Source: Pseudomonas sp. LBUM920
Lineage (GTDB): Bacteria > Pseudomonadota > Gammaproteobacteria > Pseudomonadales > Pseudomonadaceae
Assembly: GCF_003852315.1 (NCBI RefSeq)
Contig: NZ_CP027762.1
Coordinates: 2,275,501-2,339,500, forward strand
Direction: 5' to 3'
DNA length: 64,000 nucleotides
Shown here: piece by piece, positions 50,701 through 59,617 of the stretch
Numbering within the stretch: position 1 is the first letter of the stretch
Layout of the letters: each line of letters opens with the position of its first letter
Made by a program: the position numbers and the translations under genes
The notes under the pieces: model-generated
The model's input: the letters and a program-made list of their open reading frames with translations, nothing else
What the model was told of the DNA's origin: nothing
Databases searched by the model: none

Positions 50701-51348
50701 GAAGACGGTGTGCAAGGGCTTGAATGCTGGCAAGCCGAGCACCCGGATGTAGTGATCACCGATTGCAACATGCCCCTCAAGAATGGCTACACCTTGGCGC
50801 GTGATATCCGCGCGCAGGAGCGTGCGCAAGGTTTGGTGCCTTGCTTGCTGCTGGGCTTTACCGCTAACGCGCAACCGGAGGAAACCGAGCGCTGCCGACA
50901 GGCAGGCATGGATACGTGTTTGTTCAAACCCGCAGGTCTTGAGGACTTGCGCTCGGCACTGGCTGCGCTTGCGACCAGCCCAGGGGTATCAGACGTTGAG
51001 CAGGCATTTGATTTGAGCGCCCTGATCACGCTGACGGGGGACGATGACGCGGCGCTCCATGAACTGTTGATACCCTTGCTCGAAAGCCTTGAGGCAGACC
51101 GCGTACTGCTGCCGGTGCTGCACCGCCAATTGAATTTTCACGAACTGCATGACCTCGCCCACCGCGCCAAGGGCGGCGCACGGCTGGTCAAGGCGCAGAC
51201 GCTGATAACCCGTTGCGAAACGCTCGAGGAGGTGTGTCAACGCCAGGAGGGCGACGCACTGGGCATGGCGGTTGAAGCGGTAGGCGAAGCCCTCGACGAT
51301 CTGCATCGGCGGCTGAGCAGTTTTACGCTCGGCGCTGAGCGCGGTTGA
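47719..51348 (+). CDS. BvgS-like unorthodox hybrid sensor kinase
   Basis: A 1,209-residue inner-membrane kinase: signal sequence (FIIALLMGVLPMMASALD), two periplasmic Venus-flytrap domains (~55-270 and ~305-525), one transmembrane helix (GLAALLLLITSGWAIYLRSL, ~540-560), PAS (~575-690), HisKA with H724 in MSHEIRTPMN, HATPase (~830-935), receiver with D1015 in VVITDCNMPL, and an Hpt domain with H1148 in LAHRAKGG. All four phosphorelay residues are present. By family, ligand in the flytraps modulates the constitutively active kinase. It partners the response regulator just upstream and is followed by a pseudo-receiver gene. Confidence 0.95.
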   Translation: MILAPMRRFIIALLMGVLPMMASALDQPQNLRLLGHSSLNGHSVTLGEADWQWLRGRRVLLMGVSAPDYGPFELTNNNDEIEGITADYAGLLAQALNISIEVRRYDTRDEVLEALKQGAIDLLGTSNGFEAGDPQLVLSRSYANDQPVLVTRTGDSQSLSVGLAGKRIAMLYHYMPPDVVEAFYPKAHVELFPSIFEAIGAVAFGRADVYLGDAISANYQINRNHLNNVQMADFSTLESNSFAFAVLRDNTRLLRIVNTALRAIPANEQMEILRRWNGDNLGLLGAERLHLSTSEQRWLEKHPRVRVVASEQMLPLASFTAQGRLEGLSADVLSRISLRTGLKFDVVSGGSMPQQIDAVSTGRADMMAVVTPSIEGSDQVRFTRPYLTNPVVLVTRNDDPGTMTLEDMVGKRLAISSGNAVRDVINRDYPGINFVTARNPTEAMALVASGAAEGAVNSLINARYLIAQQYRDRLRVTSTVGAEPARMTFGVNRGQLELYSILDKALLSIPPQEMDELVSQWRTDVIIEDHWLRHRSAIIQGFGLAALLLLITSGWAIYLRSLIRKRAQAERALSDQMRFMGVLIDGTPYPIYVRDRQGRLMACNSAYLDVFGFKAEAVIGKTVIEADSGNPAQSRSFHEDYLRLMARGEPQINDRLLTLPSGKVLTIYHWMLPYRDGDENVVGMIAGWVDVSERQRLLGQLQEAKEDADAANRAKTTFLATMSHEIRTPMNAVIGMIELALANAEQGRVDRDALEVASVASRGMLELIGDILDISRIESGHLSLTLAPANLHELLTSVARVFEGLARTKGLALQVELDPLIDYPVLIDSLRFKQVVSNLLSNAIKFTAQGQVRLGGRSASGSDTGHLDLVLWVEDTGIGISSEDQQRLFNPFFQGSNTEQSARSGSGLGLVISRSLCEMLGGTLQLSSVPGQGTRVDMTLTLARATAAPVERAGPAPVARPGRVLSILVVDDYPANRLLLARQLRFLGHRITLAEDGVQGLECWQAEHPDVVITDCNMPLKNGYTLARDIRAQERAQGLVPCLLLGFTANAQPEETERCRQAGMDTCLFKPAGLEDLRSALAALATSPGVSDVEQAFDLSALITLTGDDDAALHELLIPLLESLEADRVLLPVLHRQLNFHELHDLAHRAKGGARLVKAQTLITRCETLEEVCQRQEGDALGMAVEAVGEALDDLHRRLSSFTLGAERG

Positions 51349-51374
51349 TGGCCGTTCAGTGGATTTGGGAGAAC

Positions 51375-51382
51375 TCCTACAT
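51375..51382. promoter_or_regulatory. TCCTACAT motif shared with the response regulator promoter
   Basis: The octamer TCCTACAT in a GGxAxAA-like context appears here and at 46841-46848, each upstream of a gene of this two-component cluster. It is a candidate half-site for the regulator. Confidence 0.4.
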
Positions 51383-51472
51383 CAAGGGGGAACATACCTG
51401 ATTTTGTCTTCGGGATATGTCTGGAAAATGGGCCACGCTCACTGACGAGCACAGCCTGCCCAGGGGTTTGCC

Positions 51473-51895
51473 ATGCCGAACAAAGCACTGACCATCCTGA
51501 TTGCCGATGAACAGCACCTGCAACGGCTGTACATCGAAAAAATGCTCAACCAACTGGGGTACCACCGGATTGTTCCGGTGCAAACCCTTGAAGAAGTGGA
51601 GGTTCTTACCGCCATCCCGGCCGAGCCATTCGACGTACTGATCATTAATGCGGGGTTGGCGGCCCAGGCCGGCGAGCCGCAGCCCCAGGTGCGCCATGTA
51701 CTGGTTTATGACCATCAGGACCTGGATATTCCAGGCGGCGTACCGCCGACGCTGCTGGTCCGGCTGCCCGGCATGCCGGACACCGTCAACCTTGAGCACT
51801 TCATGGACATCATCGACCCGCCCGAGGCCCACCGGGGCCTGCGGGTATTGCCGTGGCTGCGGGAGCTATCCCGCACGCCGGCGGCCGGGGTTTAG
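51473..51895 (+). CDS. stand-alone pseudo-receiver lacking the phospho-acceptor
   Basis: A 140-residue protein with the receiver-domain pattern: LTILIADEQHLQRLYIEKML at the N-terminus with D12-E13, helix 1, then FDVLIINAGLAA, where the acceptor Asp is replaced by N59. The second half (VRHVLVYDHQDLDIPGG, NLEHFMDIID) follows the fold loosely. No output domain is present. In related Roc systems a third protein after the kinase antagonises the response regulator; a pseudo-receiver here could bind the kinase or Hpt without being phosphorylated. It overlaps the convergent dkgB gene by four bases. Confidence 0.8.
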   Translation: MPNKALTILIADEQHLQRLYIEKMLNQLGYHRIVPVQTLEEVEVLTAIPAEPFDVLIINAGLAAQAGEPQPQVRHVLVYDHQDLDIPGGVPPTLLVRLPGMPDTVNLEHFMDIIDPPEAHRGLRVLPWLRELSRTPAAGV

Positions 51896-52710
51896 TCCCA
51901 TTTCGGGGCGATGCCTTTAGGGCTGGTCAGGCGATGGCCGCGCTCCAGACCGGCGATCTGCGCCATGTCGGCGGCGCTCAGGGTCAATTGCAGGGCCTTG
52001 AGGTTGCTGTCCAGATTGGCGCGCTTGGTTGACGACGGAATCACCGCATAGCCCAATTGCATGGCCCACGCGAGGGTCACTTGCGCCGCAGTGGCTTGGT
52101 GGCGTTCGGCGATCTGCTGGATTACCGGGTCTTTGAGCACTTCGCCGTAGGCCAGGGTCATGTACGACGTAATCTGGATACCGTGGGCGGTGGCGAAATC
52201 CACCACCTTCTGGTTTTGCAGGTAGGGGTGCAGTTCGACCTGGTTGGTGGCGATGTTTTCGGCGCCCACCGCAGCAATCGCCTGCTTCATCAGGTCGATG
52301 GTGAAGTTGGAAATCCCGATCTGGCGCGTCAGGCCCAGGCGCTTGGCTTCCAGCAACTGGCCCATGAATTGGGCGACAGGCACCTGGTCTTCCGGCGACG
52401 GCCAGTGGATCAGGGTCAGGTCCAGGTAGTCGGTCTTCAGTTTGCGCAGGCTTTCACGCAGGCTGGGAATCAACTGGCCCTCGGCGAAATTGGCGATCCA
52501 GATCTTGCTGGTGATGAACAGTTCATCACGTGGCACGCCGCTGGCGGCAATGGCTTGGCCGACATCCGCTTCATTCTCGTAGATCTGCGCGGTATCGATG
52601 ACCCGGTAGCCCAGTTCCAGGCCCGTGCTCACAGAGTCGATTACCACTTGGCCTTGCAGGCGGAAGGTGCCAAGGCCGAAGGCGGGAACGTTTTGCGTAG
52701 GGATAGACAT
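51892..52710 (-). CDS. dkgB: aldo/keto reductase, 2,5-diketo-D-gluconate reductase B type
   Basis: A 272-residue (beta/alpha)8 NADPH-dependent reductase. The active-site Tyr is in DTAQIYENEADVGQAI, with His in LTLIHWPSP and the cofactor loop in IPSSTKRANLDSNLKALQ. The sequence SIPTQNVPAFGLGTFRLQGQ (starting at ATG 52710) matches E. coli DkgB, which reduces 2,5-diketogluconate and methylglyoxal or other aldehydes. AGGAG-like TTCAGGAGTTACAG precedes the ATG. It is convergent with the pseudo-receiver gene and divergent from the AhpD-like gene, with no shared operon. Confidence 0.93.
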   Translation of the reverse strand: MSIPTQNVPAFGLGTFRLQGQVVIDSVSTGLELGYRVIDTAQIYENEADVGQAIAASGVPRDELFITSKIWIANFAEGQLIPSLRESLRKLKTDYLDLTLIHWPSPEDQVPVAQFMGQLLEAKRLGLTRQIGISNFTIDLMKQAIAAVGAENIATNQVELHPYLQNQKVVDFATAHGIQITSYMTLAYGEVLKDPVIQQIAERHQATAAQVTLAWAMQLGYAVIPSSTKRANLDSNLKALQLTLSAADMAQIAGLERGHRLTSPKGIAPKWD

Positions 52711-52903
52711 CTGTAACTCCTGAAGGGGGGTGAACAATGGAGTCGAGTATCCACCCGACGTTCCTTTGGAAAAACCGCCGATCCCGAAAAGGACTCTTTA
52801 CCAGAAGTCACGAGTCTCGCCGCGATAAAAAATGCGGCTTCACTTGCCACAGGTGGGCGCCGCACGGTATTCCAGAACACCCATTGTCAGCCCGGAACAT
52901 GCC

Positions 52904-53299
52904 ATGACCCAACACTTGACCGAATACGCCGACGCCAGCCCCGAGGTGCGCGCGGTGTATGACGACATCATGCAGACGCGCAAGGTTGACCAGGTGAATA
53001 ACTTCTGGAAATGCCTGGCCGCCCACCCGCCGACCCTGCGCCGCACCTGGGAAAGCCTCAAGGAAATCATGGCCCCCGGCGCACTGGACCCGCTGACCAA
53101 GGAGTTGCTCTACGTGGCCGTCAGCGTGACCAACAATTGCCCCTATTGCATCGCCTCCCACACGGCCGCCGCGCGCAAGGCCGGTATGACGGACGCGATG
53201 TTCGGCGAGTTGCAGGCGGTGGTTGGCATGGCCAATCAAACCAACCGCCTGGCCACCGGTTATCGCGTGCCGGTCGATGAGGTATTCAAGTGGCCGTGA
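52904..53299 (+). CDS. carboxymuconolactone decarboxylase/AhpD-like protein
   Basis: A 131-residue all-helical protein of the CMD/AhpD family. The redox motif is NNCPYCIASHTAAARKAGM, a CxxC with a downstream His as in AhpD peroxidase components, and FWKCLAAHPPTLRRTWESLK lies before it. Such proteins reduce peroxides or serve as stress-linked disulfide reductases. The ATG at 52904 begins the family N-terminus. It is convergent with the PP2C gene, whose stop is six bases away. Confidence 0.9.
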   Translation: MTQHLTEYADASPEVRAVYDDIMQTRKVDQVNNFWKCLAAHPPTLRRTWESLKEIMAPGALDPLTKELLYVAVSVTNNCPYCIASHTAAARKAGMTDAMFGELQAVVGMANQTNRLATGYRVPVDEVFKWP

Positions 53300-53305
53300 C
53301 ATTGC

Positions 53306-54117
53306 TCAGCGGTCGAACCACGCCAGCAATACCGTCACGTTATCCCGCCCGGCGTATTCGCGGGTGAGGTCGATCAGGCGTTGGCACGCGGTTTCCAGCG
53401 TGTCGCGACGGGCCATGGCGAGGACCTGAAGCATTTCCTGGTGGGGCACGCAGCCGTGCAAGCCGTCGCTGCACAGCATCATCAGATCACCCGGTTGCAC
53501 GGGTTGCACACGCACTTGCGGCTCCACCCGTGGTGCGGGGCCAACGGCTTGCAGCAACAGATTACGCGCGGGCAGCCGGTCGACCTTGCCGGCTTCGAGG
53601 GCTTGCTGGTACCAGGTCTGATCGCGGGTCAGCAGGCTCAACTCGCCGTCGCGGTAGCGGTACAGGCGGCTGTCGCCCACGTGAAATATCAGCAGCGGCC
53701 CTTCACCCTGTGGGCGCCACACGCCGGTGAGGGTGGTGCCCATGCCGCTGCCTTCGCTCATGTGACGGGCCACGTTTTGCTGGTAGACGCAGTGGTTCAC
53801 CTGATCAATGGCGTTGTGCAGCAGGCTGGCGGCTTGCATGTCCGGGTCCGACCAGGTGGCGTCCGGGTCGGCGCCGTCATTGACCACCTCGACACTGTGA
53901 GCCTTGAGCGCCTGGCGCAAACGGGTGAGTGCCTCGGCGCTGGCCAACGCACCCGCTTCGTGACCGCCCATGCCGTCAGCCACGGCCAGCAGCCCCATGG
54001 CCGGCTCAATCAGGAAGTTGTCTTCATTGCGCTGGCGCACCGAACCGACATCACTGACCCCATAAGCAACCGCAGAGGCCAGACAATGAGGCCCGCAGGC
54101 GCTGAGTGGAGAATCGG

Positions 54118-54121
<4 letters not shown>
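53306..54121 (-). CDS. PP2C-type Ser/Thr protein phosphatase
   Basis: A 271-residue cytosolic phosphatase of the PppA/Stp group. The metal-binding motifs are visible: SDVGSVRQRNEDNFLIEP, LLAVADGMGGHEAGALAS, FHVGDSRLYRYRDGELSLL, LCSDGLHGCVPHQE and AGRDNVTVLLAWF. It dephosphorylates phospho-Ser/Thr with Mn2+/Mg2+. Its start overlaps the stop of the kinase gene by four bases (ATGA), so the two are translationally coupled and probably balance each other. It is last in the FecR-HAMP-kinase-phosphatase operon. No T6SS core gene is near. Confidence 0.94.
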
Positions 54122-55554
<1,433 letters not shown>

Positions 55555-55564
55555 GATCGCGGAC

Positions 55565-56443
55565 CTATTCCTCTAGCATCTTCATGGCGCTGACAAGGCT
55601 TGTGCGCATACGGCCGAACGACTGGCCCAGGCGCGCCAGTTCGTCGTTGCCGCTGACGTCCATCTGCGGCACATCGGTGTCGCCCAGGCTGACCCGGTCG
55701 GCCAGCGCCGACATCTGCCGCAGGCGCCGGGTGACAAACAGGTGCACCGCCACGTTCAACGCCACAAACAACACCGCAAAAATCCCCAGCATCGACACCA
55801 TGTAGCTGTGCAGCAGGCTCCTGGCGCGTTGCAGCGGCAAGTCGAGTGGCACCGTGACCAATTGCGCACCAATGGTGTCGTTGAGCTTCCAGCCAAAACC
55901 GTTAACCGCGCCGTAGATATCGACCATGGTTTTCGGCGCGGCGTCCGGGGTGCTGTGACATGCCAGGCAGGCACCGTCCTTGATCTGAATCGGCCGCGCG
56001 ATGTACAGCGAGGCGCCTTTGCCGTCGTTGCGTTCACCGACCATTTCGGCAGTTTGCGGCTGACCGCGCAGCGAGTTGATCAGGGTTTTTTCCCAGTCAT
56101 TTGCCAGGTCGCGAGGGTTGGTCGGGTTGAGGGTGGCTTCCTTGTAGGCGTAGTCCGGGTAGGACTTGAGCAGCTCCTGCAAGTGCGAAATGGCCGCGAA
56201 ATCCGGCACCGATTGCGCCACGAACTGAAATTTCAGGCGGTTCTCCAACAGCGGCACTATCTGCTCGGCGGTGTAGGTGCTGGCCGCAGAAGCCGAGCGC
56301 ATCAGCATGCGCGCGGTTTCCAGGGTTTCGCGGCGTGCGCTTTGCTGGAGCATGTAGTGAGTGGAGAGGCTGGTGGCGATAAAACCTAAGATAAACACCG
56401 CCAGGAACACCACGTTGAATTTAACCGCGAGCGACAATTTCAT
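55565..56443 (-). CDS. DUF3365 sensor with CxxCH heme motif and HAMP, no output domain
   Basis: A 292-residue membrane protein: N-terminal helix (FNVVFLAVFILGFIATSL), a periplasmic DUF3365/Tll0287-like domain (~30-205) with CLACHST, a c-type heme attachment motif, then a second helix (MVSMLGIFAVLFVALNVAVH) and a HAMP domain (VTRRLRQMSALADRVSLGDT ... NDELARLGQSFGRMRTSL). The protein ends right after HAMP with a short helix and has no kinase, cyclase or methyl-accepting domain. A heme-linked redox or gas sensor is inferred. It lies between the FecR gene (30 bases) and the kinase gene (10 bases). Confidence 0.9.
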   Translation of the reverse strand: MKLSLAVKFNVVFLAVFILGFIATSLSTHYMLQQSARRETLETARMLMRSASAASTYTAEQIVPLLENRLKFQFVAQSVPDFAAISHLQELLKSYPDYAYKEATLNPTNPRDLANDWEKTLINSLRGQPQTAEMVGERNDGKGASLYIARPIQIKDGACLACHSTPDAAPKTMVDIYGAVNGFGWKLNDTIGAQLVTVPLDLPLQRARSLLHSYMVSMLGIFAVLFVALNVAVHLFVTRRLRQMSALADRVSLGDTDVPQMDVSGNDELARLGQSFGRMRTSLVSAMKMLEE

Positions 56444-56473
56444 AAGGACCTTCGGGTAACGGCGTGGTGAGGA

Positions 56474-57322
56474 TCAGTGCGCATTCCTGCGGCGTTCCAG
56501 GCGCAACAGTTCCAGCTCCCACGCCAGTACGCCGCCTCGGTTGGTTTTCACCGCCTGCAAAAATGCCGGGTCGTTGAGGCGCGGGGCAAAGCGGCTGGCG
56601 AGCATCTGCTGGCTAAGGTTCAGCGGGCTGACCACCCAGGGGGCGATGTCTTCGTAGGTCACCTCACGCTGTTTTTTCAGCTCGGGCGCCTTGGGTGTTT
56701 TCTTGCCCAGGGGCACCAGCGGGTCGAGGAACTGCGGGGGCAGGGCGTCGATAAAAGCTTGCTCGGGGCGTGGCACGATCCTGAGCGGTGCGTCACCGAC
56801 CCTTTGGGCGAAATCTTCGTGGCCGAGGGTGACATCGCGATCGGCCTTGCTGTGGCTATCGAGTTCGCTGACCACTTGGCTGCCGTCTTCGACAAAGATC
56901 TCGGTCTGGCGCTTACCGACATGAATCACGCTGGCGCTGTGGGTCAGGGTGAACGCCAATCCGCCGGTGGTCACCGCCAGGTTCGCGTGATTGTTACCCG
57001 CGACCGGTTGCAGTTTCAGCCAGCCATCGAGCACGTTGATTTGCGCCGCTTTGCTGTTGGTGGCGATGAGAATGCGCGTGTTTGGCCCCAATGCCAGGTC
57101 AGCCGCCGCGAGACCTTCGATCTGTATGCCGGCGGCGCCGGTTTGCACAATATCGCCACCTTGCAGGCGCGTACCGGGGCCCACGGTGTAGAGGCTGGTG
57201 GCGCGAATCAGCGTCAGCGGTTTTTCCGCGTAGGCGATCACGCCGATGTTGGCTGGCGCGGCCTGCACCAGCGGTAGCTGGGCCAGGCTGGCGAGCAAAA
57301 GGGCTATCGAAAGTTTTTTCAC
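56474..57322 (-). CDS. FecR-domain periplasmic protein
   Basis: A 282-residue exported protein: signal peptide (KKLSIALLLASLAQLPLVQA), then a FecR-like beta domain (LYTVGPGTRLQGGDIVQTGA, LALGPNTRILIATNSKAAQI) and a helical C-terminal third with LNLSQQMLASRFAPRLNDPA. FecR domains often sense cell-surface signals and, outside iron transport, are found with adenylate cyclases and Ser/Thr kinases. I start at GTG 57322 because the signal peptide begins there; upstream codons to 57448 have no family support. It is the first gene of the four-gene operon. Confidence 0.88.
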   Translation of the reverse strand: MKKLSIALLLASLAQLPLVQAAPANIGVIAYAEKPLTLIRATSLYTVGPGTRLQGGDIVQTGAAGIQIEGLAAADLALGPNTRILIATNSKAAQINVLDGWLKLQPVAGNNHANLAVTTGGLAFTLTHSASVIHVGKRQTEIFVEDGSQVVSELDSHSKADRDVTLGHEDFAQRVGDAPLRIVPRPEQAFIDALPPQFLDPLVPLGKKTPKAPELKKQREVTYEDIAPWVVSPLNLSQQMLASRFAPRLNDPAFLQAVKTNRGGVLAWELELLRLERRRNAH

Positions 57323-57467
57323 GTGGGCGCCATCTGTCGAGCTGCTGGGGGCTGGCACCGATGCTGTTGTGTGCAGCCGGTGTTCGTGCGTGCGCAAGGC
57401 GTCGCAGGGCCGAAGGCTACCGGCTGAAGAGGCGTATGAAGAAGACAATTATCTGCATGGAAAAGGC

Positions 57468-57489
57468 TGATTTCGATTAAGCGAAATCA
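57468..57489. promoter_or_regulatory. 22-bp palindrome in the FecR-operon/deamidase divergent promoter
   Basis: TGATTTCG-N6-CGAAATCA has perfect 8-bp arms around ATTAAG. It lies 146 bases upstream of the FecR start and 109 bases upstream of the start at 57598, so it may control both directions. Confidence 0.6.
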
Positions 57490-57597
57490 TGGAATAAAGC
57501 CTGCGAGGCGGGTGTTCTTCTCATGGTTTCCCGTGATTCGAACGGCGTTTGCGCTGGACCGGCAACACGCCCGCAACTTCCTCTGCCCGGAGCCCCT

Positions 57598-58296
57598 ATG
57601 ACTACCCAATGCATGAACGCGTTTTCGTCCACCAAGACTTTCCTGCAACAGAACTTCATGACGGCCAAGCGCATTCCCTCGGGGATAGTGGCCGGCCTCA
57701 CGGTATTTGACGTCAACGACCACAAGGCCGGCGGTTATCGGCTGGCGACCCTGGATAAGCCGGGCGAGTACGGCAAGGTCGAGCGTCCGCTGATGGCGCA
57801 TTGGGTGCCCCAGGGCAGTTTTTGCGACATCCCCGCCAACCCCGGTGCGACCGGGTATGTGTTCACGCCGGACTTCAGCGGGTGCTCGATCCTGATCGAT
57901 CATATCGATGACACCACCTACCGCGTGTTCCACGTGCAGGGCGGCAGCGATTACCTGAACAAGGAATACCTGAACCGTTTTGACGGGCACGGGCTGGGCT
58001 TCGCGACGGCCATGACGTTTGACGATTATGGCGAGGATGCTTATCCGCGCGGGTTCGCTTTCATGAAGTTCGAAGAAGGGCGCTGGTGGATTTACTTCCA
58101 GCGTCAAAACGGTGTGGGGCTCAATTTCGCCTACGGCAAGTTCCAGATGAATGGCGCGCAGACCGTGCGTGGCGGCGGGCGGATACCGGTGCCCAACCTC
58201 AAGCGCGAGTCACCGCGCCATGGCGTGGTGCACAGCGGTAAGGCGCTTGCCATGCCCACCAGCCAGCGCGCGGAGTTGAAGGTCGAGGTCTGGTAG
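57598..58296 (+). CDS. candidate CNF/CheD-superfamily deamidase-like protein (SGC...H)
   Basis: A 232-residue protein with no signal peptide or membrane helix. I do not recognise a named family, but it has the active-site spacing of papain-like glutamine deamidases: C96 in PDFSGCSILIDH followed 16 residues later by H112 in YRVFHVQGG. CNF1 (LSGC, Cys-His 15 apart), BLF1 (LSGC, 12 apart) and CheD (17 apart) share this arrangement of a Cys at the head of a strand and a His on the next. GGAG precedes ATG at 57598. It is divergent from the FecR operon. A toxin or effector role is inference; a non-enzymatic role is possible. Confidence 0.6.
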   Translation: MTTQCMNAFSSTKTFLQQNFMTAKRIPSGIVAGLTVFDVNDHKAGGYRLATLDKPGEYGKVERPLMAHWVPQGSFCDIPANPGATGYVFTPDFSGCSILIDHIDDTTYRVFHVQGGSDYLNKEYLNRFDGHGLGFATAMTFDDYGEDAYPRGFAFMKFEEGRWWIYFQRQNGVGLNFAYGKFQMNGAQTVRGGGRIPVPNLKRESPRHGVVHSGKALAMPTSQRAELKVEVW

Positions 58297-58453
58297 GCGA
58301 GGCGTTTTTACCCGGTTTGAAAAATAGTCGGGAATAAACACTTGGGGTCGGATGTTCATCCTGCAGAGGCTGATAACCAGCCACGTTCGGCCACTGACGG
58401 ATTTTTTGATGACGAACCCGACCCTTTTCGACTCCTCTCTCGGCAGGCGCAAA

Positions 58454-59005
58454 ATGAGCAGCACCGACTCCGCTATCGCGGCGCGCCGCAATCGCCTGTT
58501 ACTGATGGTGCTGCAGGTCATCGGCCTGATTGTGCTGGTGATTTGCGCGATCGATGCCCAACGGGCCCAGGCCCAGGACTTGCCGGAGCCAGCGGCTGGC
58601 ACGGCGAAAAACGTGCTGATGACCGTGCAGGCCAGCGGCGTGCAGATCTACACCTGCACCAAGGACAGCAGCGGCCAATTGACCTGGCAGTTCCGCGAGC
58701 CGCTGGCCACGCTGATGATCAACGGCAAGACCGTTGGCCGACACTTCGTGGGGCCAACGTGGCAACTGGATGATCGCAGTGCGGTGGTCGGCAAAGTCAT
58801 CGCTCAGGCGCCTGGCGCTCGTGCAACCGATATCCCCTTGTTGCGTCTTGATGTGGTGACGCACCTGGGCGAGGGCGGACTCGCGCACGTGGTGGCGGTG
58901 GAGCGCTTGCACACCTTGGGCGGTGTGTTCAGCGGCAGCTGCGCGCAGGCCGGCCAATTGCACGTCGAGCCCTACAGCGCCGATTACCGCTTTCTGGGCC
59001 AGTAG
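58454..59005 (+). CDS. DUF3455 family exported protein
   Basis: A 183-residue protein with a long positively charged signal region (AARRNRLLLMVLQVIGLIVL ... QAQD) and a beta-rich domain matching DUF3455: VLMTVQASGVQIYTCTKDSS, LTWQFREPLATLMINGKTVG, HFVGPTWQLDDRSAVVGKVI and GGVFSGSCAQAGQLHVEPYS. Two Cys (YTCTK and GSCAQ) could form a disulfide. Function unknown. The first in-frame ATGs are at 58352, 58409 and 58454; I prefer 58454 because the signal peptide fits, with GGCAGG seven bases upstream. It may be co-transcribed with the deamidase-like gene. Confidence 0.78.
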   Translation: MSSTDSAIAARRNRLLLMVLQVIGLIVLVICAIDAQRAQAQDLPEPAAGTAKNVLMTVQASGVQIYTCTKDSSGQLTWQFREPLATLMINGKTVGRHFVGPTWQLDDRSAVVGKVIAQAPGARATDIPLLRLDVVTHLGEGGLAHVVAVERLHTLGGVFSGSCAQAGQLHVEPYSADYRFLGQ

Positions 59006-59038
59006 CTTCATACCGCACCGTTTATCAGCGCAAGCGGC

Positions 59039-59617
59039 TCAAAACGTTGGCGGCGTAATCACCCAGATGACTCGCGTCTCGACCTTGCCCGGGTTGCCAT
59101 AGCGATGCGGTTCGCTGCTGGCAAAGCTGAAGCTGTCACCGGCATCCAGCACAAAATGCCGATCGCCCACCCATAGCTCAAACTGCCCGCTCAACACATA
59201 GCCCGCTTCCTCGCCTTCATGGCTGTAGCTCTGCTGGCTGTAGGCGCCGGGCGGAAAGCTCGATTGCAGCATTTCCAGTTGATGGTTGGGCAACGGTGTC
59301 AGCAATTGGTCGACGATGCCATCTTCATAGCGAATGCTCTGGCGATTGTCCTGGCGCACCACATAGCCTTCATCCGCCTCGGCGGGCATGCTCTGACTGG
59401 CGAAAAACCATTGGATCGTTACCCCGAGGCTGCGGGCGATGTTGAACAGCGCCGGGATCGACGGATACGCAAGATTTCGCTCCAACTGGCTGAGGTAGCC
59501 GGCGGTCAACGCGCTGCTGCGAGCCAGTTCGGTCAGTGTCATGCCACGCGCCTTGCGCAAACCACGGATGCGCGTGCCGAGAAACAGTTGCTGCGGTTCG
59601 TCGTTCAAAGGTTCCAT
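59039..59617 (-). CDS. XRE-family regulator with cupin domain
   Basis: A 192-residue regulator. The helix-turn-helix is TRIRGLRKARGMTLTELARS and LTAGYLSQLERNLAYPSIPA; the C-terminal cupin has YVLSGQFELWVGDRHFVLDA and GDSFSFASSEPHRYGN. It is downstream of the OYE gene and its start overlaps that stop by 13 bases, so it is probably translated by coupling and controls its own operon. It resembles the XRE-cupin at 29659-30216 in layout but not closely in sequence. The palindrome at 61610-61646 is a candidate target. Confidence 0.9.
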   Translation of the reverse strand: MEPLNDEPQQLFLGTRIRGLRKARGMTLTELARSSALTAGYLSQLERNLAYPSIPALFNIARSLGVTIQWFFASQSMPAEADEGYVVRQDNRQSIRYEDGIVDQLLTPLPNHQLEMLQSSFPPGAYSQQSYSHEGEEAGYVLSGQFELWVGDRHFVLDAGDSFSFASSEPHRYGNPGKVETRVIWVITPPTF

